DNA of 8,355 nt. It comes from Victivallales bacterium. GTDB lineage: Bacteria > Verrucomicrobiota > Lentisphaeria > Oligosphaerales > Oligosphaeraceae. How positions within the stretch are numbered: the stretch's first letter is position 1; each line of letters starts with the position of its first letter. The notes beneath the pieces are model-generated. The model had not been told where the DNA came from. It did no database searches and saw only the letters and a program-made list of their open reading frames with translations. A program made the position numbers and the translations under genes. Of this stretch, positions 1 through 6,886 are shown piece after piece. The stretch covers positions 1 through 8,355 of the forward strand of contig JAFYGL010000554.1 of the NCBI GenBank assembly GCA_017543165.1, read 5' to 3'.

Positions 1-2844
1 TATGCAGGCAAGACCAGGACGAGAGGCACCATGCTGAGGGGCGGCACAGCAAATTACGGGGACAACCATCCAGAGCAGTACATCATTTCGCGGGATGCGC
101 CAAAGGAGCCCGTGCCAGGCGAGGAGTTTGGCGGCTTTGGCGTGTCCATAGTAAGGGCTGGCGGCATTGACAGGCGCCTGGAACTGGTGTTCCAGCATGA
201 CCGCGTCACTGGCCATAGCCATGATGACATGCTGGGGATCCAGTTGTTCTACAGGGGCATTCCCATGCTGGAGCACTTCGGGGACACCAGGGATACCAAG
301 GACCTTAACGACAAGGTGCCCGACTACGATAAGTTCAAGGAACTGAAATATCCAGCGCCTATGGTCGCCAGCGACGAGCGTCCCCGTGGCTTCTGCCTCC
401 AGGATGTGAACACGCCACTTACAAAAAACACAATCATGGTGGACGACTACTGGGAGAGCAACGGCTGGTACACCGCATACAGGGGCGGCTCAGGCGCGGA
501 CCATCGCGCCTCCTTCGGCAACCTCATCGCCCGAACGGGGAGGGCGCCTGAAGAGGCGTTCCAGTTCGTGGAGGCGGAAGGCGTGGACAAGAATTCAAAG
601 GACTACCAGGGAATGAGGCTGTACAGGCGTGCTTTCGCCGTGGTCACAAGACCTGACGGCACTCCATACGTGGTGGATTTCTTTGCGGTGGACGGCGGGC
701 ACAGGCACACCTTGCTTTTCCATTCGCGCGGCAGGGAAATCAGCAGCACCCTGGGCAAGGGCAAGGACTATGCGCATCTTGAGGACATTCCTGGCGTGGC
801 GGATGGCTCATTCGGGGACATTGTGGGCAACTTCCGCATCAGGGCGGGCAATGTGCTTTTCCCTGGCAAGGTGCTGAACAATGTGAACTACGGCGCACAG
901 GTTCGCAACAGCTGGCGTCATAGTTGGGAGTTCGACTACGCGGCATGGGCCTCCAAGACAAATCCGCCAGAGGCGCACTTGCTGGTCAGGCCTCATGTCA
1001 TCTCAATACACGGTTTCCTCACCAACAATGACAGCAAGGCATTGAGGGCGGACGGCTTTTTCCCACAGACAATCGCGGAAATCTTCAACGGAAACAAGCG
1101 CCAGTACCGCTTCCAGTTTGAGAATGCGGTACATTATGCTGGCATATTGGGGCAGTCCAGGGGGCGCATGCAGGATTGCTATGTGAACTGCATCGAATGT
1201 CATCAGAATGACGAACCTGCGCAGTTCAAAGCGCTTCGTGCATTGGCCGTGGATGGCGGAAAATCATTAAAGCGCGCAGTGGAAATTACCTTCGCAGATG
1301 GGACTAAGGACATTGTGTTCTGGCAGCCGTTCCAGGCGAAATCCACCTGGGATGCGGAGGCATTCGGCAGCGACGCCCGTTCTGGCGTCATTCGTCTGGA
1401 TACGCGGGGCAGGGTGAGATATTGCGCAATGGCGGGTGGCACATACTTGCAGTGGCACAGAAACGAGATGCTGAAAGGGCAGGGCACTCTGACTGGACGC
1501 ATCGCGGGCATTCAGGGCGACATTTCAGGCCAGCCTGGCAAATCCGTCCTGGTGCTGGAAGGTGCGGAGACTTGGCCAGACGGCACGGCATTGAAGGGAC
1601 GGACGCTGATTGCTGGCTACAACAGGGGACACAGGCGGGACGCCTACAGCATTGACCACATCGAGCACCAAGGCAAACTGACTTATGTGCATTTGGAATG
1701 CGCGCCGTTCTTCAGGGACCATTCAGGCAAGGTGCTTGGCTTCGAGGAACTTTACAGGCAGAACCAGTTCCGCGGCACAGGTACTTCCAAGGGTGGCAAT
1801 ACCAGGTATCTGGCGGGCTCGCAGGTTTATTTCCCGCAAATTGGCAAGCGCTACATCTTGCTGAGCGTGGCGGAATCCAATGTCTATACCTTGCAGGAGA
1901 ATGTGAACGTGGCTCTGGAGGGCGTCAAGCCCGAAATGCAGTTCTTCATAGAGCCTGACTGGAAGGGCGCACTGGTGGAAGTGGCGACCAGTGCAAGCAT
2001 GGAGCGCAAAATCAAGGCCGCGTCCAAGGCAAGGCAATTTTCCCCGCAGGCGAAACTGCTTCCTGGTTTCATTGAGAATCCAGACGAAAACACTCTGTGG
2101 CTTGCGTATGGCAAGGATGTGAAGGCGGCAGAGAAGCATTCAAAGTATGTCTGGGGCATTGCCAAGGATGTGGAACTGTCCTGCGGGAAGAATGACGAAC
2201 TGGTTTTCAAGGGCAGCGGCAGCATGGGCGCATACGTGCCAATTGGACCAGAGCATACAGTCGCGTGCATTGATATTGCATCCGTGAACAGGCTTGGCGG
2301 CGGCTATCATGCCGTCAGCTTCAACTTCGGGGCAGGCGGCCTGCCCGTGTTTGGCACCGTTGGCAAGATATTGCCAGGCATGTATTGCCTGCCTTTTGCA
2401 AAAGTGCCCGAGAATCTCAAGGATGCGTATATTCGAATGGACGCGCACAATGCGGATATTGTGTTCAATGGAATCAGCCTGGTGAAAAAGAATCCCTGCG
2501 CGGTTTCATTCGGGGAGGGCGCCTTGAAAAAGGGCGGCACCGCCACCTTGCGTTTCACCCTGGAGCAGCCTGCCGACACGCTGGAATGCCGCCTTTACCA
2601 GGCGTACACAATGCAGGAACTTCAAGTGGCCCCTGGCGTAAAACGGCTTTATGCCAAGCCAGTGGAAGGCACTGGCAACAGGCAGTGGACCGTTTCATTC
2701 CCCTACAATGGCTTCAACAATCGCATCGCAGGCAAGCAAGACGGCGTGCTCAAGCCATTTGCCGTGGCATTGGAGGTCCTGGCCGAAACCAAGGACGATT
2801 CCCGCACTTACATCGTATTCAACGGCACGGCAATTGAACTATAG
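1..2844 (+). CDS. Heparinase II/III-like polysaccharide lyase, C-terminal part (5' end outside window)
   Basis: The frame is open from base 1, and the first ATG (31) has no clear ribosome binding site, so this is the C-terminal ~947 residues of a longer protein. Residues are numbered from base 1. Residues ~45-100 match the start of the heparinase II/III beta-sandwich: GHSHDD at 71-76 (bases 211-228), then a hydrophobic strand and FGDTR. In the family this HxH region supplies catalytic and metal-binding histidines. Near 210-245 comes the usual Y-R-R-x-F...YVVDFFxVDGGxxH...FH pattern. The alpha/alpha-toroid that normally precedes this would lie upstream of the window. The ~500 residues after the lyase domain are beta-rich and not recognised; ~715-830 looks like a jelly-roll carbohydrate-binding module (inference), and the last ~110 residues look Ig-like. 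A CIECH motif lies at bases 1189-1203. A polysaccharide lyase of unknown substrate is the best call; secretion cannot be judged without the N-terminus. Confidence 0.8.
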   Translation, partial: YAGKTRTRGTMLRGGTANYGDNHPEQYIISRDAPKEPVPGEEFGGFGVSIVRAGGIDRRLELVFQHDRVTGHSHDDMLGIQLFYRGIPMLEHFGDTRDTKDLNDKVPDYDKFKELKYPAPMVASDERPRGFCLQDVNTPLTKNTIMVDDYWESNGWYTAYRGGSGADHRASFGNLIARTGRAPEEAFQFVEAEGVDKNSKDYQGMRLYRRAFAVVTRPDGTPYVVDFFAVDGGHRHTLLFHSRGREISSTLGKGKDYAHLEDIPGVADGSFGDIVGNFRIRAGNVLFPGKVLNNVNYGAQVRNSWRHSWEFDYAAWASKTNPPEAHLLVRPHVISIHGFLTNNDSKALRADGFFPQTIAEIFNGNKRQYRFQFENAVHYAGILGQSRGRMQDCYVNCIECHQNDEPAQFKALRALAVDGGKSLKRAVEITFADGTKDIVFWQPFQAKSTWDAEAFGSDARSGVIRLDTRGRVRYCAMAGGTYLQWHRNEMLKGQGTLTGRIAGIQGDISGQPGKSVLVLEGAETWPDGTALKGRTLIAGYNRGHRRDAYSIDHIEHQGKLTYVHLECAPFFRDHSGKVLGFEELYRQNQFRGTGTSKGGNTRYLAGSQVYFPQIGKRYILLSVAESNVYTLQENVNVALEGVKPEMQFFIEPDWKGALVEVATSASMERKIKAASKARQFSPQAKLLPGFIENPDENTLWLAYGKDVKAAEKHSKYVWGIAKDVELSCGKNDELVFKGSGSMGAYVPIGPEHTVACIDIASVNRLGGGYHAVSFNFGAGGLPVFGTVGKILPGMYCLPFAKVPENLKDAYIRMDAHNADIVFNGISLVKKNPCAVSFGEGALKKGGTATLRFTLEQPADTLECRLYQAYTMQELQVAPGVKRLYAKPVEGTGNRQWTVSFPYNGFNNRIAGKQDGVLKPFAVALEVLAETKDDSRTYIVFNGTAIEL

Positions 2845-2882
2845 CAAACGTCGATGTTTATACAGGCGCCGATGGCGTCCAT

Positions 2883-2905
2883 GTGAGCGCCGCTTCGGCG
2901 CTCAC
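2883..2905. repeat. 10-bp hairpin, copy 1 (left arm of the inverted repeat)
   Basis: GTGAGCGCCG (2883-2892) pairs perfectly with CGGCGCTCAC (2896-2905) around a CTT loop. The same 23 bases recur at 3009-3031, and a related stem with compensating changes lies at 6793-6825. No T-tract follows, so it is not an intrinsic terminator. Just upstream, GGCGCC (2865-2870) can pair with GGCGTCC (2874-2880) with one bulged T, giving a degenerate further copy. Confidence 0.75.
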
Positions 2906-2948
2906 TCAGGTTGACCAACTAGCAGGCAAAGCCCCAGGTACCACCAAA

Positions 2949-2964
2949 CAGGTTGGCCAACCTG
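2949..2964. repeat. 16-bp perfect palindrome CAGGTTGGCCAACCTG
   Basis: The palindrome lies in the centre of the inverted-repeat element. Its core GGTTGGCCAAC resembles the outer ends of the flanking arms (GGTTGACCAAC at 2909-2919 and GTTGGTCAACC at 2995-3005), so three related copies lie within about 100 bases. CCACC (2941-2945) and GGTGG (2965-2969) can extend the stem past an unpaired AAA. It could be the tip of the element's secondary structure or a dimeric-protein operator; the sequence does not decide between them. Confidence 0.5.
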
Positions 2965-3008
2965 GGTGGCAGTCCGACTGACGACAACATGCAAGTTGGT
3001 CAACCTGA

Positions 3009-3031
3009 GTGAGCGCCGCTTCGGCGCTCAC
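3009..3031. repeat. 10-bp hairpin, copy 2 (right arm of the inverted repeat)
   Basis: The 23 bases are identical to 2883-2905: GTGAGCGCCG, CTT loop, CGGCGCTCAC. It is followed directly by CATGGACGCC (3031-3040), which starts the next hairpin. Confidence 0.75.
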
Positions 3032-3032
3032 A

Positions 3033-3077
3033 TGGACGCCAAATGGCGTCCACATTACATGGACGCCGAGTTTTTTT
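3033..3077 (+). terminator. Probable intrinsic terminator with alternative upstream stem
   Basis: GGCGTCCA (3045-3052) pairs with TGGACGCC (3060-3067) in an 8-bp GC-rich stem with a 7-base loop, followed by GAG and seven Ts (3071-3077). This fits rho-independent termination of the upstream lyase transcript. The same GGCGTCCA can instead pair with TGGACGCC at 3033-3040 (9-bp stem 3033-3041/3044-3052, two-base loop), which would break the terminator stem. That is an attenuator-like geometry, but it may only reflect repeat duplication. Confidence 0.55.
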
Positions 3078-3095
3078 GGAAAAATTATTGTTGTT

Positions 3096-3125
3096 TTGTG
3101 TACAGGCGGGATTTGTGGTTATATT
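3096..3125 (+). promoter_or_regulatory. Possible sigma-70-type promoter for the three-gene run
   Basis: TTGTGT (3096-3101) and TATATT (3120-3125) are separated by 18 bases in an AT-rich stretch between the terminator and the next start codon. The -10 is good and the -35 keeps only TTG. The position, after a terminator and about 60 bases before the start, is sensible. This rests on a consensus match only. Confidence 0.3.
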
Positions 3126-3173
3126 ACGCCCGAAACTGTTTTTTGTGTGAATAGAAGGTCTTGTTTTTAGAAG

Positions 3174-3180
3174 AAAGGAG
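3174..3180 (+). promoter_or_regulatory. Shine-Dalgarno AAAGGAG for the ceramidase-like gene
   Basis: The motif lies 7 bases before ATG 3188. It fixes this start over the upstream in-frame TTG at 3161, which would place the ribosome binding site inside the coding region. Confidence 0.75.
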
Positions 3181-3187
3181 CGCAATA

Positions 3188-4498
3188 ATGAAAATTGCTT
3201 GGTTCAAGAAAGTCATCTCGCCTGAAGTCGGTGCATATCTTGCTGGATACAGCATGAATGACGTGTCCAAGGAACTGCATGATGATTTGTATGCAGACGG
3301 GCTTTGCGTGGATGACGGCGAGCGCAAAGTGCTGCTGATAAGCCTGGATTTGCTGGGAGTGGACGAGTGGTTCATACGCAAGGTGCGCAAGGAATGCGCG
3401 GGCATTTTGGGCGTGCCTGAATCAGCTGTCATGCTGAGCTGCACGCATACCCATACTGGGCCGGAGACACGCACCATGGCCTCCAAGCCAGAGCAACTCT
3501 ACATGGCATACCTGGACAAACTGGCCGCCACCTTGACGGACGCGACCAGGGAACTTGCCAGCGGCGAATTTGAGGAGTGCTCCGTTTTCTTCTATTCAGG
3601 ACAGTGTGACGAGAACCGCAACCGCCGCTACACTGCTGGCGACAATCACTCCACATTCACCCCCTCCCGCCGCGAAGTGGTGCCAGGCTGCACGGGCATA
3701 ACGGACAAGGAACTGGGCGGCCTTGTCTTTGTGGGAAAGAACTCTCGCGGTCCAGCGTACGTCATAGGCAACTATGCGGCGCATCCGCTGGCGGGCCATT
3801 CATACGGTCTTGGCGGCTGGCGCATTTCGGCGGACTATCCCGCGTCATTCCGTGAATACATCACGAAAAACACAGGCGCACCAGCGATGTTCGTTTCTGG
3901 CGCGGCTGGTGACCTGGTTCCGAAGGAGGACGAATTGGGCGATGACGCCATGATTGGAATGGGCGTCAGGCTGGGCAAGTCCGCCATGTTCTCGCTTATT
4001 GAGGCAGTGCGCAATCCCAACCGCTATGGAATGCCAGACGCCAAGGTGGGCAGCTGCATACGCTCATTCACGGTGCCTCTGCGCAACAAGTACCGCCGCA
4101 ATCCCAAGAAACTGCCGAAGCCATACTTGGACAGGGACGATGTGACGCTTGACATACAGTGCATCGCCATTGGCGACATCTGCTTTGTGGGCGTTCCTGG
4201 CGAACTTTGCTGCGAACTGGGACTGGAAATCAAGTGGCACAGCCCATTCCGCCGCACTTTCATCGCATACAACTCAACCGCATATTTCTCCTATATGGGG
4301 CCTGCCAACTTCCTGGTGTCAGGCGGCTATGAGGGCATGAGCCAGCGCTTCACAAGCAGGGGCGGCCTGGAACTGGTGAAGACCGCGATGGACGCCATGT
4401 TCGAACTGCGCGAAAGCCTCTATCCAACAGAAGGCGATGAACTGTATCCAGACAATTGCCCGGATTCGCTGGTGAACATACTGCCAGGCAGGGTGTGA
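3188..4498 (+). CDS. Neutral/alkaline ceramidase-like metallohydrolase, nucleophile serine apparently replaced
   Basis: The protein has 436 residues. The N-terminus follows the neutral/alkaline non-lysosomal ceramidase family: I-S-P-x-V-G (10-15), LAGY (18-21), HDDLYA (31-36), ISLDLLG (51-57) and CTHTHTGP (85-92). Candidate zinc ligands line up with the family: H87/H89, H199 in NYAAHP, E339 in VPGE and Y381 in SGGYEG. The family motif G-D-x-S-P-N reads GDLVPKE at 241-247, so the serine used by true ceramidases is valine here. The protein is much shorter than classical ceramidases and lacks their C-terminal domain. No signal peptide is seen, so it is probably cytoplasmic. It is the first gene of a three-gene run, 19 bases ahead of the deacetylase-like gene. 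A metal-dependent hydrolase is likely; ceramide as substrate is doubtful. The next best guess is amide or ester cleavage on a glycan derivative. Confidence 0.82.
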   Translation: MKIAWFKKVISPEVGAYLAGYSMNDVSKELHDDLYADGLCVDDGERKVLLISLDLLGVDEWFIRKVRKECAGILGVPESAVMLSCTHTHTGPETRTMASKPEQLYMAYLDKLAATLTDATRELASGEFEECSVFFYSGQCDENRNRRYTAGDNHSTFTPSRREVVPGCTGITDKELGGLVFVGKNSRGPAYVIGNYAAHPLAGHSYGLGGWRISADYPASFREYITKNTGAPAMFVSGAAGDLVPKEDELGDDAMIGMGVRLGKSAMFSLIEAVRNPNRYGMPDAKVGSCIRSFTVPLRNKYRRNPKKLPKPYLDRDDVTLDIQCIAIGDICFVGVPGELCCELGLEIKWHSPFRRTFIAYNSTAYFSYMGPANFLVSGGYEGMSQRFTSRGGLELVKTAMDAMFELRESLYPTEGDELYPDNCPDSLVNILPGRV

Positions 4499-4505
4499 TT
4501 AAGTT

Positions 4506-4511
4506 GAGGAG
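4506..4511 (+). promoter_or_regulatory. Shine-Dalgarno GAGGAG for the deacetylase-like gene
   Basis: The motif lies 6 bases before ATG 4518, inside the 19-base gap after the preceding stop codon. Confidence 0.7.
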
Positions 4512-4517
4512 ACGCAG

Positions 4518-5654
4518 ATGCTTGAGATAACTTCACACAGGAATGGCGAGGTGCTGAACCACCTTCTCGGGAATGAGACTGAGCAGGGACTTGAGATAGA
4601 ACTGCAGGGCATTGCGGACCCGCAGAGCATCGTCAAGGTCAATGGGCAGCCTGCCGAAAGGCATGACAGGAACTTCAGCGTGAAACTGCTGCTTACGCAG
4701 CGCATAAACACAGTCACTGTTGCCGCGCACGGCAAATATGGCGACGCCACATTGTCCATCAAACTGGTGTGGGACAAGGCATCATACAAGCGCTATGCGA
4801 CGCGCATTGACGACAACTGTTTCTTCTTCACGGACCTGGCACGGGAGAGGCCGAAGCACATAATGGAGCATTTCTATCTGGCTGGACTGAAGAAACTGCA
4901 TGACAAGTACGGCGCAAAGTTCATCTTGAAATGCTTCTATCGAAATGACCATGACGACAAGAAATTCACATTGAGCGAAATGCCCGATGCATACAAGGAG
5001 CAGTTCGAGGAGAATGCGGACTGGCTGCACCTGGCGTTCCATGCGTTGTCCGAGTTTCCAGACAGGCCCTACCAGCACTGCACAGAAGAGCGCCTGGCGC
5101 ATGACTATGACCTGACAACTGGCGAGCTGCGCCGCATTGCGGGGGACAAGTGCTGCACATGTCCAACCAATGTGCATTGGGCGATGCTGCCGCCCTCGTT
5201 GTTCCATGTCATGCGGGAGCGTGGCGTGAAGATATTGACGTCCAGCGGCTTCATGTCCAACCGCCTCATTGTTGATGGCAAGGTTGAGGAGATAAGCGGC
5301 GCGGCATGTGACATTGGCTTCTTCTATGAGCAGGATGTGGCGCGCTATATGCTGGACAGGCGCTGCTTTTATGATGCGGACTACGATTTGTTCCTGTCCC
5401 GCACTTTCTTCTGCTTCAACATTGACACGCCTGAGGAAATCGTGGCTAAAATCAAGCAGGAGGACCAGGCGGGGCGCGGCACCGAGATGCTGGAGATAGT
5501 GGGGCATGAGCAATATGCGTACCAGCGCTATTTCAACTATCTGCCAGACTACTTCCAGCGTCTGGAGGCAGGCATACGCACGGCGGACGAACTGGGGTAC
5601 AGGCCCGTCTTTTTCAACGATGGCATTTTCGGCAATACAGCGTGGGAAGGCTGA
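4518..5654 (+). CDS. Polysaccharide-deacetylase-like protein with N-terminal Ig-like domain
   Basis: The protein has 378 residues and two parts. Residues ~10-88 form a small beta domain (V-K-V-N-G-Q, then F-S-V-K-L, then I-N-T-V-T-V-A-A) that resembles bacterial Ig-like or glucodextranase-B-type accessory modules. From ~93 a NodB-like deformed barrel begins: RIDD (96-99) is a good candidate for the metal/catalytic aspartates, LAFHALSEFPDRPY (172-185) gives H175 and E179, and GHEQYAY (329-335) gives a late histidine. The canonical HxxxH zinc motif is not seen, so the metal site differs from classical deacetylases. The KCCTC cluster (211-215) is unusual. There is no signal peptide. The stop codon abuts the next start (TGATGATG), which implies translational coupling to the SGNH esterase. 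Metal-dependent de-N- or de-O-acylation of a sugar is the likely role; the substrate is unknown. Confidence 0.7.
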   Translation: MLEITSHRNGEVLNHLLGNETEQGLEIELQGIADPQSIVKVNGQPAERHDRNFSVKLLLTQRINTVTVAAHGKYGDATLSIKLVWDKASYKRYATRIDDNCFFFTDLARERPKHIMEHFYLAGLKKLHDKYGAKFILKCFYRNDHDDKKFTLSEMPDAYKEQFEENADWLHLAFHALSEFPDRPYQHCTEERLAHDYDLTTGELRRIAGDKCCTCPTNVHWAMLPPSLFHVMRERGVKILTSSGFMSNRLIVDGKVEEISGAACDIGFFYEQDVARYMLDRRCFYDADYDLFLSRTFFCFNIDTPEEIVAKIKQEDQAGRGTEMLEIVGHEQYAYQRYFNYLPDYFQRLEAGIRTADELGYRPVFFNDGIFGNTAWEG

Positions 5655-5656
5655 TG

Positions 5657-6784
5657 ATGAGAGCAATTTTAGGCATAGTCTTGATTTTGGCATTGGGGAC
5701 AGTGATTATGGCAGAGGAAGCATTTGACGTTACCAAGATTGACAAATACATGCAGGTAGGCAAGGCGGACGAGACTGGGCTTGCCTGGCTGGACCCATGG
5801 GAGGCGCCCTTCCAGTTGTCAGGCATGTACCGTTTCTGCGAGGAGAAGAAGTTCCAGCGCATACCGAATGAGAAGATGGATGGGCTTCGTCCAGGGCTGC
5901 TGAGTCTGGCGAAATGCACTACGGGTTTTCAATTGCGTTTCAAGTCCAATACCACCCGCATCAATCTGGCGGTGTCTGTGCCGAATTGCAAACCCTCCAC
6001 CTTGCAGGCGCAGGCTGGGCAGCGCGGCTTTGATCTGTATGTGGACGGTGTTTACTGGAATCTGACCCAAGTGGCAGAAAACATGAATCCGTACAAATTC
6101 GAAATATTCAACAGCGCGAAGGCCAAAATGCGGGAGTTTGTGCTCAATTTCCCGCTGTACAATGGCGTGAACTACCTGCGCATCGGCATTGACGAGAATG
6201 CCAAGGTGGAGGCCCCCGCGCCACGCGCAATATCCAAGCCAGTGGTGATCTACGGCACATCAATCACCCAGGGCGGAGCAGCCTCAAGGCCAGGCATGGC
6301 GTTCACAAACATCATAAGCAGGAAACTGAATATTGACATACTCAACTTCGGTTTTTCGGGAATGGGGCAAAACGAGAGGAAAATGGCGGAGATTTTAGCG
6401 GAAATCAAGGAACCCGCAATGTACATAATCGACAGCGAGGCAAACAGTATTTCATCGGAGAAGGTAAATGAACGGGTGCCAGTTTTCCTGGACATACTGC
6501 GGAAGGCACATCCAGATGTGCCGATTCTGGTGCTTTCCAAGGTGAAATATGGCCCCAAATATGGCTCGCAGATACCGATTTTGAAGGAGGATTTCCGCAA
6601 GATAGTGGAGCAGAGGCGGCAGGCTGGGGACAAGAACATACATTTCCTTGACGGCTCGGATTTCTTCGGGCCGGATGACGAGTATTTCGAATGCACAACA
6701 GACAGCGCACACCCCAATGACCTGGGCTTCTACCGCATGGCAAAGGCAATCACCCCCGTGGTGAAGGAACTGCTGAAACTGTAG
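5657..6784 (+). CDS. Secreted SGNH/GDSL esterase with GxDLY domain
   Basis: The protein has 375 residues from ATG 5657. An adjacent ATG at 5654 overlaps the previous TGA, but GGGAAGG (5644-5650) is better spaced from 5657. Residues 1-19 are a signal peptide (hydrophobic core, likely cleavage after IMA before EE; no lipobox cysteine), so the enzyme is exported. The N-terminal beta domain carries GFDLY at 124-128, the signature of the GxDLY module. The SGNH core follows: YGTS with nucleophile S202, block II glycine in FGFSGMG (231-237), DSEAN with N263, and DSAHPND with D349 and H352. All four blocks are present, so it should be active. The family contains carbohydrate and acyl-glycan esterases; removal of acetyl groups is the likely job. 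It is last in the run that starts at 3188, and its stop is followed by a hairpin region. Confidence 0.88.
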   Translation: MRAILGIVLILALGTVIMAEEAFDVTKIDKYMQVGKADETGLAWLDPWEAPFQLSGMYRFCEEKKFQRIPNEKMDGLRPGLLSLAKCTTGFQLRFKSNTTRINLAVSVPNCKPSTLQAQAGQRGFDLYVDGVYWNLTQVAENMNPYKFEIFNSAKAKMREFVLNFPLYNGVNYLRIGIDENAKVEAPAPRAISKPVVIYGTSITQGGAASRPGMAFTNIISRKLNIDILNFGFSGMGQNERKMAEILAEIKEPAMYIIDSEANSISSEKVNERVPVFLDILRKAHPDVPILVLSKVKYGPKYGSQIPILKEDFRKIVEQRRQAGDKNIHFLDGSDFFGPDDEYFECTTDSAHPNDLGFYRMAKAITPVVKELLKL

Positions 6785-6792
6785 TTGGCGTT

Positions 6793-6825
6793 TTTGTGTG
6801 GGCGCCGAGGCGGCGCCCACACAAA
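6793..6825. repeat. 15-bp perfect hairpin between the esterase and GH39 genes
   Basis: Bases 6793-6807 pair without mismatch with 6811-6825 around an AGG loop; the core is GTGGGCGCCG / CGGCGCCCAC. It matches the stems at 2883-2905 and 3009-3031 except at the fourth base pair (A-T there, G-C here). No T-tract follows on either strand, so it is unlikely to be a simple intrinsic terminator. It may protect the upstream mRNA end or reduce expression of the following gene. Confidence 0.7.
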
Positions 6826-6857
6826 CATCGGCGCCCACATGAAAACGGCGCCCACAT
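6812..6857. repeat. Three direct copies of GGCGCCCACA
   Basis: The copies lie at 6812-6821, 6830-6839 and 6847-6856, 18 and 17 bases apart. Each is complementary to TGTGGGCGCC (6797-6806), so three mutually exclusive hairpins are possible. The remaining bases of the 6785-6886 gap hold only the ribosome binding site of the next gene. Confidence 0.65.
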
Positions 6858-6876
6858 CCAAACCGTTCCTGCATAA

Positions 6877-6882
6877 AAGGAG
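6877..6882 (+). promoter_or_regulatory. Shine-Dalgarno AAGGAG for the GH39-type gene
   Basis: The motif lies 4 bases before ATG 6887, a slightly short spacer. It selects this start over in-frame TTG 6785 and ATG 6839, which have no such motif and would translate the hairpin repeats. Confidence 0.65.
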
Positions 6883-6886
6883 TATT

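Larger units (their letters stand above)
2873..3041. repeat. 169-bp inverted-repeat element with hairpins inside each arm (REPIN/MITE-like)
   Basis: Arm 2873-2920 is the reverse complement of arm 2994-3041 over 48 bases, differing only at the three central bases of an internal hairpin loop (CTT in both copies when read on the + strand). Each arm contains a 10-bp hairpin (2883-2905 and 3009-3031). The 73-base centre carries the palindrome at 2949-2964. Two inverted copies of a hairpin-forming unit around a short spacer is the layout of REPINs or of small non-autonomous transposons. No target-site duplication is obvious. It fills most of the 343-base gap between the lyase gene and the next gene. 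No ORF within the gap is credible. Confidence 0.75.

Noticed and set aside
2865..3067. CRISPR array
   Set aside because: The repeats are inverted and irregularly spaced, and have no uniform spacers or cas genes.
2966..3185. Short open frames in both directions across the first gap
   Set aside because: They are made largely of the hairpin repeats, lack a ribosome binding site and would translate structural sequence.
5642..5656. GTG 5642 or ATG 5654 as start of the esterase
   Set aside because: GTG 5642 has no ribosome binding site upstream. ATG 5654 is possible but lies only 3 bases from GGGAAGG; 5657 gives better spacing, and the signal peptide is intact either way.
4782..5693. 303-codon open frame on the - strand
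   Set aside because: It is antisense to the deacetylase-like gene, with no family motif in the translation and no convincing ribosome binding site.
6793..6825. Intrinsic terminator after the esterase gene
   Set aside because: The stem is strong, but it is followed by ACAAACATC rather than Ts, and the - strand also lacks a T-tract after the stem.
6785..6886. Upstream starts (TTG 6785, ATG 6839) for the GH39-type gene
   Set aside because: They would add up to 34 residues encoded by the hairpin repeats, without a Shine-Dalgarno, while ATG 6887 has AAGGAG in front.
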